The notes beneath the pieces are model-generated. The model did not search any database and was not told the DNA's origin. It was given only the letters and a program-made list of their open reading frames with translations. A DNA stretch of 64,000 nt from Periconia sp. R9002. Lineage: Eukaryota > Ascomycota > Dothideomycetes > Pleosporales > Periconiaceae. The number at the start of each line of letters is the position of its first letter. Within the stretch, counting starts at the first letter, position 1. Both the position numbers and the translations under genes were made by a program. The stretch covers positions 186,001 through 250,000 of the forward strand of contig JAMAHW010000040.1 of NCBI GenBank assembly GCA_023627715.1, written 5' to 3'. Positions 11,281-21,818 of this stretch are shown here, one piece after another.

Positions 11281-12729
11281 TGGCTGATGATTGCCATTAA
11301 AGAAGTTTTCGGGTCGTCATCACTCTGAAACCCTTGATCACCAAATGCATACTTACTTCGATGCATTTGGTCCTATGCCATGAGCAGTGGAAACGAGTCT
11401 TCGGGTAATGACTGGAAACATGTAGGTAGCCGTTAATAGTATATTCTCTCGATGAAGTATAGTGGCAAGACACCACGTAATGCGACCTTTTGAGTCGTAA
11501 ATTCCGTACCTCATAACCTCCGATTAAGTTAAATGACTCCATATACCGACGAATTTTCAATCCTAAATCGCGGGCACGAAGTCAGCCACGAAGTCCCGAT
11601 ATACTAAATTATTACATCCGTGGATAGCTAGTGGGAATATACCAAACCACATTCAATATATATACATCGAGAAAAAGGATTTCTGAGATGACACAGTAGC
11701 CTATTCAGAGATGTGGAAGAAAAGATCGCTTCCGTCTATAACAAAAACACTGAATTGGGCATCCAAGCTACCCAGGTCAAGGATTTGGGACAGGCACAGC
11801 CGTGCACCATGTGATTGCCAATCACAGTCCATCCAACAACGATTGGTCAGTTGAGAAACGTGGGGGATTACCTTCCACAAATCATCATCAGCAGATGATC
11901 AGTTTGGTCGTGCTGGCTCACAATTGTGTTCCATTGCTGAGTCTTTGAGCAGTGAAATTGTTGAGTCACCCAGACTTGATTTGCCCAATTTTTCAGTGAA
12001 AGTGATGCATGACTCACTGGCTGAGAATATCGGCGGCAATCATTCATCGCACTTAACAAACGGCTGGTAAGAACAATTTTCCGTGTCTTTTTTCTGGAGA
12101 CGGCCGATAAATTTGTCCCTTGACATCATCTCCTGCTTGGGTTTCTCTTTTTCTTCAGACCACGCTTTTCGCCCGTCGTCGTTTACCTTATGAATGTTGT
12201 TTCAGTTCAATCTGTAAAGGAAACCTGCCATAAGGTCAAAAATATATACGTTAAGATGACATACATTGCAAGTTACCATTCACATGAAATGCGGGGGTCT
12301 AAATGCATTTGGAGTGGATATAATGATTCTAATGCCTCCTATATTCCGTTCTCAGTGGATTCATGATTCACTGATCCACCTACAGAATTCTCGTGATAGT
12401 TGGTTCAACGAGCGGGCTTTACTTAGTGGCACAACATCAGTGGGCAGGTGACTGCGTTGCGGTCTGTGCTCAGCAAAGGTTGTATTAAAGCGATCGTGAA
12501 TCCGTTCCTTTACTTCTTCCTATTGGTAGAGCCCTGCCATGTGATTTCAGTGATTGATATCGCGTTTGCTCACTGCTTTATGCAGCACCGTAGGAAGGTA
12601 TATAAAGCCCCCCATCCCCCGTACTTAGATCTTCAACCAATTCAGCTCTTGCCGACATCAACCTATACTTCCTACATACACCAGCAATCAACCACATACA
12701 ACCTAAAGTACAACCCTTGCGAATTCACA
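11281..12729. other. Long intergenic region
   Basis: 3' flank of the RBR gene and promoter of the BTB gene. Only scattered short ORFs without motifs. A TATA box is at 12599..12607. Confidence 0.45.
12599..12607 (+). promoter_or_regulatory. TATA box of the BTB gene
   Basis: TATATAAAG, 131 bp upstream of the ATG at 12730 and followed by a C-rich leader, a normal arrangement for a fungal core promoter. Confidence 0.5.
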
Positions 12730-13764
12730 ATGTCAAATACGAACGACAGTGCGCACACCACCGTAGGAGATCTTTGGGGTACTGGTAGAGGTTTACGGGC
12801 CCGACCCGGGCAACAAGCGTGAGTAACTCCGAAAGAGCTTATTCAACAACCGAGCTGATATGTTGAGTAGGTTTTGCAATTTACCGCTCTTTTCCGACAT
12901 CACAATTAGATACGGCGATGATGGTGAGCGCACGTTCTACGGCCATAAGATTGTTCTGGCAGGGGCATCAGAATGGTTTAAGGCTGCATTGTGCGGCGAA
13001 TTCGCTGTAAGTGTCCCGTTGAAATCTAACATGTGACTTCGCTTAAAATTCAGTAGGAGGCTCATCAATCCGAACTCGTTTTGAAGGATGATGATCCAGA
13101 AGCTTTGGAGAAGGTATTGAGGAAGTCATATGATCCACTCTATCGGTACTGTGCGAATGATAACATTGACCATCCTCTGACCAAGACAATCGGCATTCTA
13201 CGGGAGTATGAAGTGGCCGATAAATATCTTTTCCAAGGGGTGAAGGATAGGGTCCTTGCTGATTTCGGGGCACATATATCGGTTGGTCTGAAAATCGGGG
13301 ACACCGAGGATGTTGTTAAAGTGGCAGATCAATTCGTGGAAGTATTAGAGGAGCTTTACCACCGAACTGTCACCGGAGACAAGTCCAGCCACCCATTGAT
13401 CGAATCGCTGATGGATCGTGTGTGCGATTACCCGGAGGGATTCCTGGAATCACACTACGGGAAAAAGCAAAGATTTTTCACAGAAGCCGCAAAGCGAGTG
13501 CCCGAATTTGGACAAGACATATTCCTTTACATGATGGAGAATTCAGAGAGGAGCTCTTTGACCAGAGTGGGAGGCCAACTGGAACTCTCTCTTGCCGTTC
13601 CAGTCCGTTGCTCTGGCTGCGGCATGAGCTGGAAAGTCGATGCAAATGCCAAAAGTGGGGGACATTGCTACAATTGCGGTGCCTACACCGAAGATTGTTT
13701 CCAGCCGGAGAAGTCTTGTTCGGGAGGGCAAGGATGCACATGCCACCACCAAGATGAGCAATGA
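12730..13764 (+). CDS. BTB/POZ domain protein with C-terminal Cys-rich zinc motif
   Basis: Exons 12730..12818, 12871..13006, 13057..13764 give 310 aa; the last acceptor is CAGTAG|GAG. The BTB fold covers about residues 31-110: LFSDITIRYGDDG, FYGHKIVLAGASEWFKAAL, LKDDDPEALEKVL, matching the D-x-x-I ... H-x-x-L ... S-x-x-F pattern and the IxLxDDDP segment. Fungal BTB proteins of this size usually act by dimerising or as substrate adaptors for Cul3, here inferred only from the family. The last 65 residues carry CSGCGMSWKV, HCYNCGAY and CSGGQGCTCHH, which look like a C2-C2 zinc ribbon plus a Cys/His tail; this is not part of the BTB domain. No paralogue of it is visible in the window. Confidence 0.82.
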
Positions 13765-14711
13765 ACAGTCAGGATCATAGTCAGCTCAGGATGAATCTAT
13801 TATTTGATGATTTTGTTTCCAAGCCATGTTTCAATTCAGTGGTTGTCACAGAAATGTACTATGTAAAAGCAAATCGCTGGGAACCGCTAGATGCAAAAGT
13901 CAAATACGTATCAGATACACTTCATCACTTTACTCGTTCAATAACCTTCAACTGTCGCTACTACAACTGCTGGGTAGCCCTTCTAAACCGAAATGAAAAG
14001 ATAGAAAAAGAGAAAAAAATCCGACGTACAAATCTCACGAGTTGAGTTGTCTCAGTACTTTCACGTCGAATTGGTAAAGTTCAATCTCGCTAGATGTACA
14101 TCAATTCTAACTGGCGCAGTTTGTATGTCGCACACTTAGGCATGATATCGCACGCGGGATGTATGCACATCAATTGATGTGAACATTTGGAGTTAAGTCT
14201 GCGATCATTATGGGGGTAGGCTTAGCCTAGAACAGGGAGTTGACAGCTTTCTTAATTCTAAGACACTGTTTAACAGTATATAGAAAGTACGTTAAGAGGT
14301 TGTTTAACAGTATTTTAAAGTAGAAAGCGCGACTGATAGCCTTTTCCTAACCCAGCCAAACCCCGTAATGATGACAGACATGTGTGGCTGGACGTCTTTT
14401 TTGCTATTGTAGTATCTTTTCGATACATCGAGTAATTCAATCCCTGTGCCACAGCATTCTTCGTTCCTGTTCTCATTGAGATGTTTAAATGTTTGAAACC
14501 GTCAACTGGTCTGGTGAGTGTCAGCACACGTGACTTCGCGTAACTTTTGTCACATGCCTGAATGTTGATCGCGTCTGGTAATGGTATCATAAGTACGCGG
14601 TGACGATCACACACTTGACGTAACAACCACAGGTCGGATAACTTCTCACAAGAACATATTCTGCTACTACGACGATCACTCTAATTTACGAACCCTTCTT
14701 TCGATTTCACG
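13765..14711. other. Intergenic
   Basis: Separates two plus-strand genes. AT-rich around 14240-14330, where the 12-mer GTTTAACAGTAT occurs twice. No gene seen. Confidence 0.45.
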
Positions 14712-15363
14712 ATGGACAAAGAGACGATGGCACTGTTGGAAAAAGCCATCATGACGGCAAGCCTGCCGCGCCTCCGCACTACGTTTCGAGAAATATGCCT
14801 CGAGAACCCAGAAACTGCGTCAAACGCATGCGAGAAGCTTCTGAGACGCAGGAACGAATTGGAGGAAGGCCCTTCCCTCAACCACTCACCATCACATGAT
14901 AGCGCAAATCCATTGGAAGAGCATGAGAAGAATGGGCGCGAGGCGCAGGAAGAAAAAAACGGAGCTCTAAAGCGCAAAAGAGAAGTTTCTCCAGCACCCA
15001 CCAGATCTTCCATGCAGGTGCGCTATGCAATCTGCAATCAATGTGATAAGGAATACGATGTCGGATATAATAGTGCAACAGCTTACATTTACCATCCTGG
15101 TGCGACTAGTCTACTCTATATTCATCGCTCCACTGTTTGCGTAATTTAACTCTATGACAGGACTTCTAGAGGGTATCGAAGAGGTGTTCGAGGATGTTTA
15201 TGAAAACGATGATATCGACTACGAAGGTGTATTTGCGGAAAGACCAGAATATTTCGAGTGGGGTTGCTGTAGGCGACGAGGGAATAAGGCAGGTTGTAGA
15301 AAGGGCCCGCACCGACCGAGAAATAATGGTGACGAGGCCAGAATACGGTTCGCCGATTGCTAG
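14712..15363 (+). CDS. Uncharacterised zinc-motif protein, paralogue A
   Basis: Exons 14712..15099 and 15161..15363 (61-nt intron, phase 1), 196 aa, function unknown. It is clearly related to the gene at 19160..19768: both have an N-terminal helix with LR-x-TF-x-EIC...PE...AC-x-x-LL, a basic KRKR segment, a CxxC-KEY motif, an intron at the same place after a His-x-Gly, an acidic stretch, and a C-terminal CC-x(4-5)-G-x(3-4)-GC-x(2)-GPH. In this copy the CxxC is CNQC, but the third Cys expected in the zinc finger is Tyr (TAYIYHPG), so zinc binding there may be lost. No signal peptide, so probably nuclear or cytosolic. Confidence 0.68.
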
Positions 15364-16443
15364 CCAGTCATCATCTTATACAGCACGGAATCGACGTTTC
15401 AGTATGTCCGGCGGTACGGAAAGGAAGAGTTGAATCGACCCCAATCTTCGGGAGACTAATATGAAATCGAGAGAATCGGGTCACTGCAACACCGTAGTTT
15501 TTCGGTTAGGAAAGGAAGGTATCTCGAAAATATAAGTAAAAAGAGAAAATGGAAACCTATGACAAAAGAGGGTGAATGCCAAAACATGACAACATGCAGT
15601 TCCGAAATGCGATTGAATAGATTAAGTCGGCGCGCATGTTCAGGGAGCATTTAATATGGGAACTAATTGCACATGGACCTCAACCTGGGTTTCTGCACAT
15701 CGGAATATGAAGTTCCTGGATTGATCCCACCAACGAGGTGACAGTAGGTTCGCATTGCATATTACAGTTTAGAACAGGTACCCTGACGGTCCAGAAGCCT
15801 CCTGATGCGTCGCAAACAAAACTAGTACTCTGTTGAAATTTTTGCTCTTGTATTCCATCCTCTGTAGTAAATTGCTACTTTGTGAGTGTTGGACTTTGAG
15901 GAACCCGGGAATTTCGGAAGGCGTGCCGGTGATTTTAAGCATCAGGGCCCTGGCGGAGGAAGCTTCATCTAGGCGAGCTTGTTAAAATCAAGCTCACGAT
16001 TATCTAAAAAAAGCTATAATCGATGGAGTAAAGCTCCAAAAATGGAAGGACCATGCAATCTATTCCGCTACGAATGACCTTCTGGACAGGAAAGTGTTTT
16101 TAGCTGCAGCCGGTATTAAATCTCATTTAATAAAATGGTCTGGGGTCAATGTAGCGAGCCCGTCAACGGAAAATCTGCTGCCGTGTCTTGTTAATTAGTT
16201 TCGCGTGGTGTTCTCGACAAGCCATGGGTATCTAGATCGTACCGGGCTCCGGTTTTCACGAGAGAGACGAGTTCGGGGCCCTGGCTGGGTTATCCGTCGG
16301 CACGGCGGTCAACAATATTAAGATGTCTGAATAGATTCTCTACATTGTTCATGTCGACAATAAATATGAGTAGTTTCGCAGAACTAATCATTTAAGATTT
16401 CCTGAACACCAAGATTACTTGACCCGGCAGATCAATCGTCGCG
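15364..16443. other. Intergenic upstream of the endoglucanase
   Basis: Contains the endoglucanase promoter. No coding sequence found. I saw no clear cluster of GGCTAA/GGCTAG-type Xyr1/XlnR sites by eye. Confidence 0.4.
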
Positions 16444-18126
16444 ATGGCACCAACACTCAAAGGATATTTGGCTGTAGCCTTGGCTGCAACTCAACTCGCC
16501 ATCGCACAGAATCCCGACGATACTGCAGATAGCCACCCGAAACTTACCACTTATAAGTGCACAAGCGCAGGAGGCTGTGTCGCGCAAGACACATCCGTCG
16601 TCATCGACTGGAACTACCATTGGTTTCACACAGCTGACTGGAATTCTTGCACAACATCTTCTGGATCGGTGGATCCAACACTCTGTCCCGATGAAGCAAC
16701 ATGCGCCAAGAACTGCTTCGTGCAAGGGAACAGTAACTACACTGCCAGCGGTGTTACGACCTCTGGTGATGTTTTGACTATGAACCAATATACGCGAAAT
16801 GCTGATACCGGCGCGTGGCAAAATGCGTCTCCACGTCTGTACTTGCTGGGTTCCGATGGGAATTATCAGATGTTGCAACTGAACGGAAAAGAGTTGACTT
16901 TCACCGTCGACCTGTCCACATTGCCATGTGGCGAGAACGGTGCTCTGTATCTTGGTGAGATGGACAAGACCGGGGGCCGCAGCCAATATAATCAAGGCGG
17001 TGCCAATTATGGAAGTGGATACTGCGATGCCCAATGTCCAGTGCAAAACTGGTACAATGGTACCTTGAACACCAAAGGGGCTGGTTACTGCTGTAATGAG
17101 ATGGATAGTAAGTCAAGCCCTGTCTCACTCACACATTCAAAAGCATTGCTAATATTGTATCTTCTCCAGTCCTGGAGGCCAATTCCAAGGCTATTGCATT
17201 TACACCTCATCCCTGCAGTAGCACGGATTGTGACAAAGGTGGTTGTGGTTTCAATCCGTACTCCCAGGGGAACAAGAACTACTACGGTCCAGGAGGCACC
17301 GTCGATACTTCAAAGCCCTTCACTGTCGTGACTCAGTTCAACACCAATGATGGCAGCTCGACCGGGACTTTGACATCGATTACCCGCAAATATTTGCAAA
17401 ATGGAAAGCTTGTTGCAAGTTCCATTTCCGGTGGAGATACCCTTACCTCAGACATGTGCAATGCTATGGATAGCTCCGCTGCCACATTCGGCGGCTTGAA
17501 AACAATGGGTCAAGCTCTTGCTCGCGGAAGTCAGTAGCCCTTAAATTCCCTCGTAACTCTTTTGTTTTTTTTGTCTTCACTTGGTACGATTTAAAAAGTT
17601 TGCGAAACTGACCGGTTATAAAGTGGTTCTCACCTTCGCAATTTGGAACGATGCAACTGGCTACATGAACTGGCTCGATACCGGCAGCAACGGCCCCTGC
17701 AGCACCAGCGAAGGCAACCCATCGCTCATTATCCAGAACAATCCTACAACGCATGTTGTGTTCAGCAACATTCGCTGGGGCGACATCGGTTCAACGTTCA
17801 ACGGCGGTGGTGGTTCTAGTACGACGACCTCGAAACCAACCACGCTTACCACTTTCACCTCTGCACCCCCTACAAAAACTACCTCAACTCCTCCGGGCCC
17901 TACCCAGACGCACTGGGGACGTAAGTCTCTGCCCTCTTACTTAATCGCCATTTGCTGATGTATTCCAGAATGTGGTGGAAGCGGATACACCGGTCCAACG
18001 ACTTGCGCTACCCCATACGCTTGCGTGAAGCAAAACGATTTGTAAGTTCATCACAAGGTCCCTAGTTTCATTATATCTGAGAACTCCGCTTACTTGTTTG
18101 ATTGTAGCTATTACCAATGTCTGTAA
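16444..18126 (+). CDS. cel7B: GH7 endo-beta-1,4-glucanase (EG I / Cel7B type) with CBM1
   Basis: Secreted cellulase cutting internal beta-1,4 links. Five exons: 16444..17107, 17170..17529, 17624..17920, 17969..18041, 18108..18126; 470 aa. Signal peptide of about 21 residues ending QLAIA. The GH7 core starts HPKLTTYKC. The catalytic triad of the EMDILE motif is Glu219, Asp221, Glu224 and is split by intron 1. The core resembles endoglucanase I rather than cellobiohydrolase: overall spacing to [16 protein letters not shown] and the shorter loop content. A Ser/Thr/Pro linker (about 395-435) leads to a fungal CBM1 (HWGQCGGSGY ... NDFYYQCL), with the last exon adding five codons. All introns keep frame. 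Probably induced by cellulose and carbon-repressed as usual for the family; the sequence itself does not show this. Confidence 0.95.
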
Positions 18127-19159
18127 TTCGGTAAATTCTACATACCCGTCGCAGCAGTTTGAGTGTAGACCTCCAGAGTTGGTATTTGTACGATCTCATC
18201 AAGCCATAAGTTCATTTGTATTGAAACTCTTGCCCTCCGCATTTTCAATGTACATATTTGATAGATAGAGACTTTATATATGGCGATGGTCAGCTTGGAC
18301 CAGAAACCTTGATCGAAATTAGGTTCCTTCTATGGGTAACGGAACATTGAACATAAGATCATGTGATGAAACAGATTCATATTTGAATGAAATGATGTAG
18401 GGGTCATTTTCAATAACACCTTCTCTCAACAAACACTATAACAGGTGCGTGGAAGAATAATGATTTTGCTGAGTGATTTTGCTCAAGCTCTTTCCGTCCC
18501 CACTGTGACAGGTGCGAGTCAAAGCGGAGGCGTTTCGAGGTGTGCGCGCTATGCAAAAATAGTACAGCATCTGGAAAGACAACAATAAGGTCGGGTTGTC
18601 TCCCCCTACTATTCCATCTGCATCAGTTTGCGATGGTGAAAAGTGTGTTTGCCTTCACAAATGGTTGATTGGAATCAATCGCGGTAACAACTCGATATGA
18701 AAGCCACATGAAGCGTCTTGGGTAGGACGTACAAACACGTGAGCCTGCGATAATACATATGTATGTATGGATCATTGATGTGCCACGTGACGTTTAGAAA
18801 TTCACTACTAACGCATCTACAGATAGACACGGCATGAGCAACTCGCAGGATAATTAAGCTGAGCACGACGAACTAGCGCGTTTTCAAATAGACTAAAGAA
18901 ATGCTTAAGGTGTGGCCAAACGTTTTCTCTCTGGAAACTGTTACTGTGAAAAGATGATGCACAAGCCAGGGCCTGTACATACCATTGGGCCGCAAAAGCC
19001 CCGAGCACCGAAATAGGCTAGCGTCTGATCCGGTATCTCAACATTGGCTCAGATACTAGTCAACTCAAAACTCCTCTTCATATTTCCTCCAAGCCAGATT
19101 CCTTCATCCTCAACGTCCGTACTTCTAAATAAAACATAAAGACACTCCGAACTGCAGAC
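18127..19159. other. Intergenic
   Basis: 3' flank of the endoglucanase and promoter of paralogue B. No coding sequence supported. Confidence 0.45.
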
Positions 19160-19768
19160 ATGTTCTATACATCCTTCGATCAAGGCCAAAGGTTAATCAT
19201 GCCCCCCGAGAATACTCACGGCATCGACAAGGCATTACTATTCTCGGCTATCGAGGCAGCAACACCAGAAAGATTGCGCAAAACTTTTCACGAGATATGC
19301 AACAAAAGCCCGGAAGCGTTCAAGCTCGCTTGTTCCGCACTTCTCACCAACGCAGGTGCTTCCGCTGCGTCTGAGGGTTCTAGTACGGCCAGCGCAGGCG
19401 GAAAGCGTAAGCGCTTCGAAGTATGTTTCCAATGCGAGAAGGAATACAATGTAGAACAAAATCATGAGAAGGCATGTGTGTGGCATAGTGGTATGTTCTT
19501 ATTCTGTCCATTTTTTCAATTGTCGCCATCCTCCAAAAGTACTAAACTGTAAACAGGAGAATTAGACTTTGATTACAATGATGATTTCTGGGCCGACCAT
19601 GACGAGACTATCCATGGTGAGATCGATTCAGATGAGCTACGCGAGGAGTATCCGGAGGGCTATACGTGGACGTGTTGTGGCGAGCGGGGCGGAACCAGTG
19701 AAGGCTGCGAGCGTGGGCCACATGCTTCTGAGCCTGGGGTGGAAACTAAATTGATTAGGACAGTCTGA
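19160..19768 (+). CDS. Uncharacterised zinc-motif protein, paralogue B
   Basis: Exons 19160..19490 and 19557..19768 (66-nt intron, phase 1), 180 aa. An in-frame ATG at 19199 matches the paralogue's start better and may be the true one (167 aa). Layout: helix LRKTFHEICNKSPE...AC (about 35-60), low-complexity Ala/Ser linker, basic KRKRF, then CFQCEKEY ... KACVWHSG, a C-x2-C-x13-C-x2-H zinc finger-like unit, an acidic DDFWADHDE block and a C-terminal TCCGERGG...GCERGPH. This copy retains all putative zinc ligands that the paralogue at 14712 lost in part. Function unknown; the small size and finger suggest a protein- or nucleic-acid-binding role, which is only an inference. Confidence 0.75.
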
Positions 19769-21171
19769 TATTGATTTTCATTCAACATACCTAAGCAGTT
19801 GAAAGTCTTGATAAAAACATTGATGTATTGTAGTACTTGTTTGCTTTCAACATGTCCAACATTGAGGAAACATTGGGAATTATAAAGCGTCTCATAAAAG
19901 TTCATGACAGACAATTCAGCGGGGGTTAACTGTGACGAGTCCTTACAATCGCCAGAGGTAGACAGTCTAAATTGTTGCGCATCTATACGCTTGCCATTTA
20001 ACCCTCAACATGAAGAGGGCTGTGCAGCTCATGGTCTTGGAAAGCATTGCAGTGCATTCTTGGTTCTTTTCCGTTTGTCTGTATAAAAGAGGCATAAATC
20101 AAAAGAAGGCATAGATGAAAAAACAAGGCATAGATGAAAAAGAAGGCAAACAGGAAGCCGAGCGGGGGGTCTTACATGGTGGACCAATCCTAGAAGGAGA
20201 TTGCCCGATAGTTGTAATATAACGGGCCGGGCATCGTATTCGCAAAATATACTCGGCCCCGCGGCGAATAACAACATCGATAATAAGTACAAACATCTTG
20301 ATGTGTCTAACACCAGCGCCAAAGAAGCAACCAATAAGCATACCTTCTGCAAGCACGAAAATTTGCCAGCGCGAGCAGTACACCTGTACGATGCCGCCTC
20401 TACCCTCTTAGTCTCCGGCGAGAAGTATAACTCCAACTTGTCCCCGTCTATATCTATGTCCATGCCAGGCGCCTCCTTAAACATCAACGTAAGCTTGCAC
20501 ATATTCTATTCTTTGAATTAGAGCCCAGAGAGGAAAATCTTCTCGTGAACATTCTCATGCGCAGAAGCGAGCGTATGAATTGGCCTCTCAAGCACCTTGC
20601 TACTCTCGCTTTCCGCCTCCCTACCTTTCTCTTACTTCCCCAGTCTTGGACTTAATCTATCCTTCCTTCTCCTACCTTCCCTAGATGTAGCAGTTTCCTT
20701 CTGTTTCGTCTGCGATCCTAGTTTTGAGCCCGAGTTCTTTCAAGGATACGTACACTCGCTGACACCCTTGGATTGCCACCGCGCGCACGAGTTACAGTCC
20801 CCTCTGCAGCCAAGCTAAATCCCAACGTTCAACTTAAACCCAGAGAGGAAAAAATCACGTACGAATTCGAAATTCAAGAATGCTTGTTCAACGCATATCC
20901 GCCCTTCAACGGGCATGATGCGATCGATAAATTGGGGGTGGTAGGCAGACCATGCGCGGCATATTAAGCAGCCAATTATTCGGATAGTCAGCACACCATT
21001 TTGTATGCCCCGTTCCTGCCCCCATATCTCGATGGGAAAGTATAACCATGTCAATATTCCCTCTGTGATGGGGTCACATTAGTACAGTTTTCACGTTGCC
21101 CTACTTCTCAAATTGGGATAAATCTGACACTTAAGTTCAGCACAGTTTTAGGTACATCTTTTTGTCCCTTC
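19769..21171. other. Intergenic
   Basis: Holds a short tandem repeat at 20089..20145 and pyrimidine-rich stretches at 20600-20700. ORFs up to 157 codons occur on the minus strand (20029..20502) but lack recognisable domains. Confidence 0.4.
20089..20145. repeat. Imperfect 19-bp tandem repeat, three copies
   Basis: Three adjacent copies of AGGCATAGATGAAAAAACA-like sequence, the first more diverged (AGGCATAAATCAAAAGA). Confidence 0.6.
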
Positions 21172-21818
21172 ATGTACACACAACATGAAATCTATCTCGC
21201 AGAGCGGGATACTCCTGCGACCCATGCACAGCTTTTCGTGGTCGAGTGCGTACTCTGTATATGTCTCAGCTCGATCTTCGTGGTTCTTCGCACTTGGGCA
21301 CGTGCCCGCCTACAAAAAGCTTTCGCTTTAGAAGACTGTAAGTACTTCATGGTAAATTGTTTACAAAATCTTAAACTGAAACGAATCGAGTTTTCATGCT
21401 AGCTTCATGGACGCTGAACACTGCGTGGATCAGCATTGTAATCCATTTTGCACAGCACAATCCAGAAATGTTTCCGGTACACCAGTCAGACTGGACCATC
21501 GCAGCCTATCACTTTTTGCCAAGGTAAATCCCTTCCAATCACTATTGCCGCCATTCCTACCGGCTAATACTGAAGTAGGTTACGAACGGTCTCGAGATCA
21601 TCTATAATCCAGTGATTTGGCTTGCTAAACTTAGCATTCTATTGCAGATGAAACGCCTGTTCAGTCTGAATCACCTAGATGGGACAAGCAGAGCTATATG
21701 GATATTACTGATCTTCAATACCGGCTTTTATATTGCTATCACTTTAACCACCATCTGGGCCTGTGTCCCTAAGAAGAAAATCTGGAATCCGCTCGAAGAA
21801 GGAACGTGTATGAATCTG
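21172..21818 (+). pseudogene. Rhodopsin-like (PTH11/SAT4-type) membrane protein, truncated
   Basis: Remnant of a fungal seven-helix integral membrane protein. Exon 1 21172..21337 (ATG, TM1 FVVECVLCICLSSIFVVLR, then ARARLQKAFALED), exon 2 21403..21523 (TM2-like WISIVIHF), exon 3 from 21579 (EIIYNPVIWLAKLSILLQ, TM, then WACVPKKKIWNPLEEGTC). The PVIWLAKLSILLQ and CxP...W-x-P...GxC signature is typical of this family. Two defects: the exon 2/exon 3 junction is out of frame by one nucleotide with the only plausible GT..AG pair, and the last three helices are missing. Coding similarity stops near 21818, exactly where the convergent HET gene begins, so the 3' half has been replaced or deleted. Confidence 0.65.

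Noticed and set aside
20029..20502. 157-codon minus-strand ORF with hydrophobic stretches
   Set aside because: No family motif, overlaps a tandem repeat, and no supporting splice or promoter signals.
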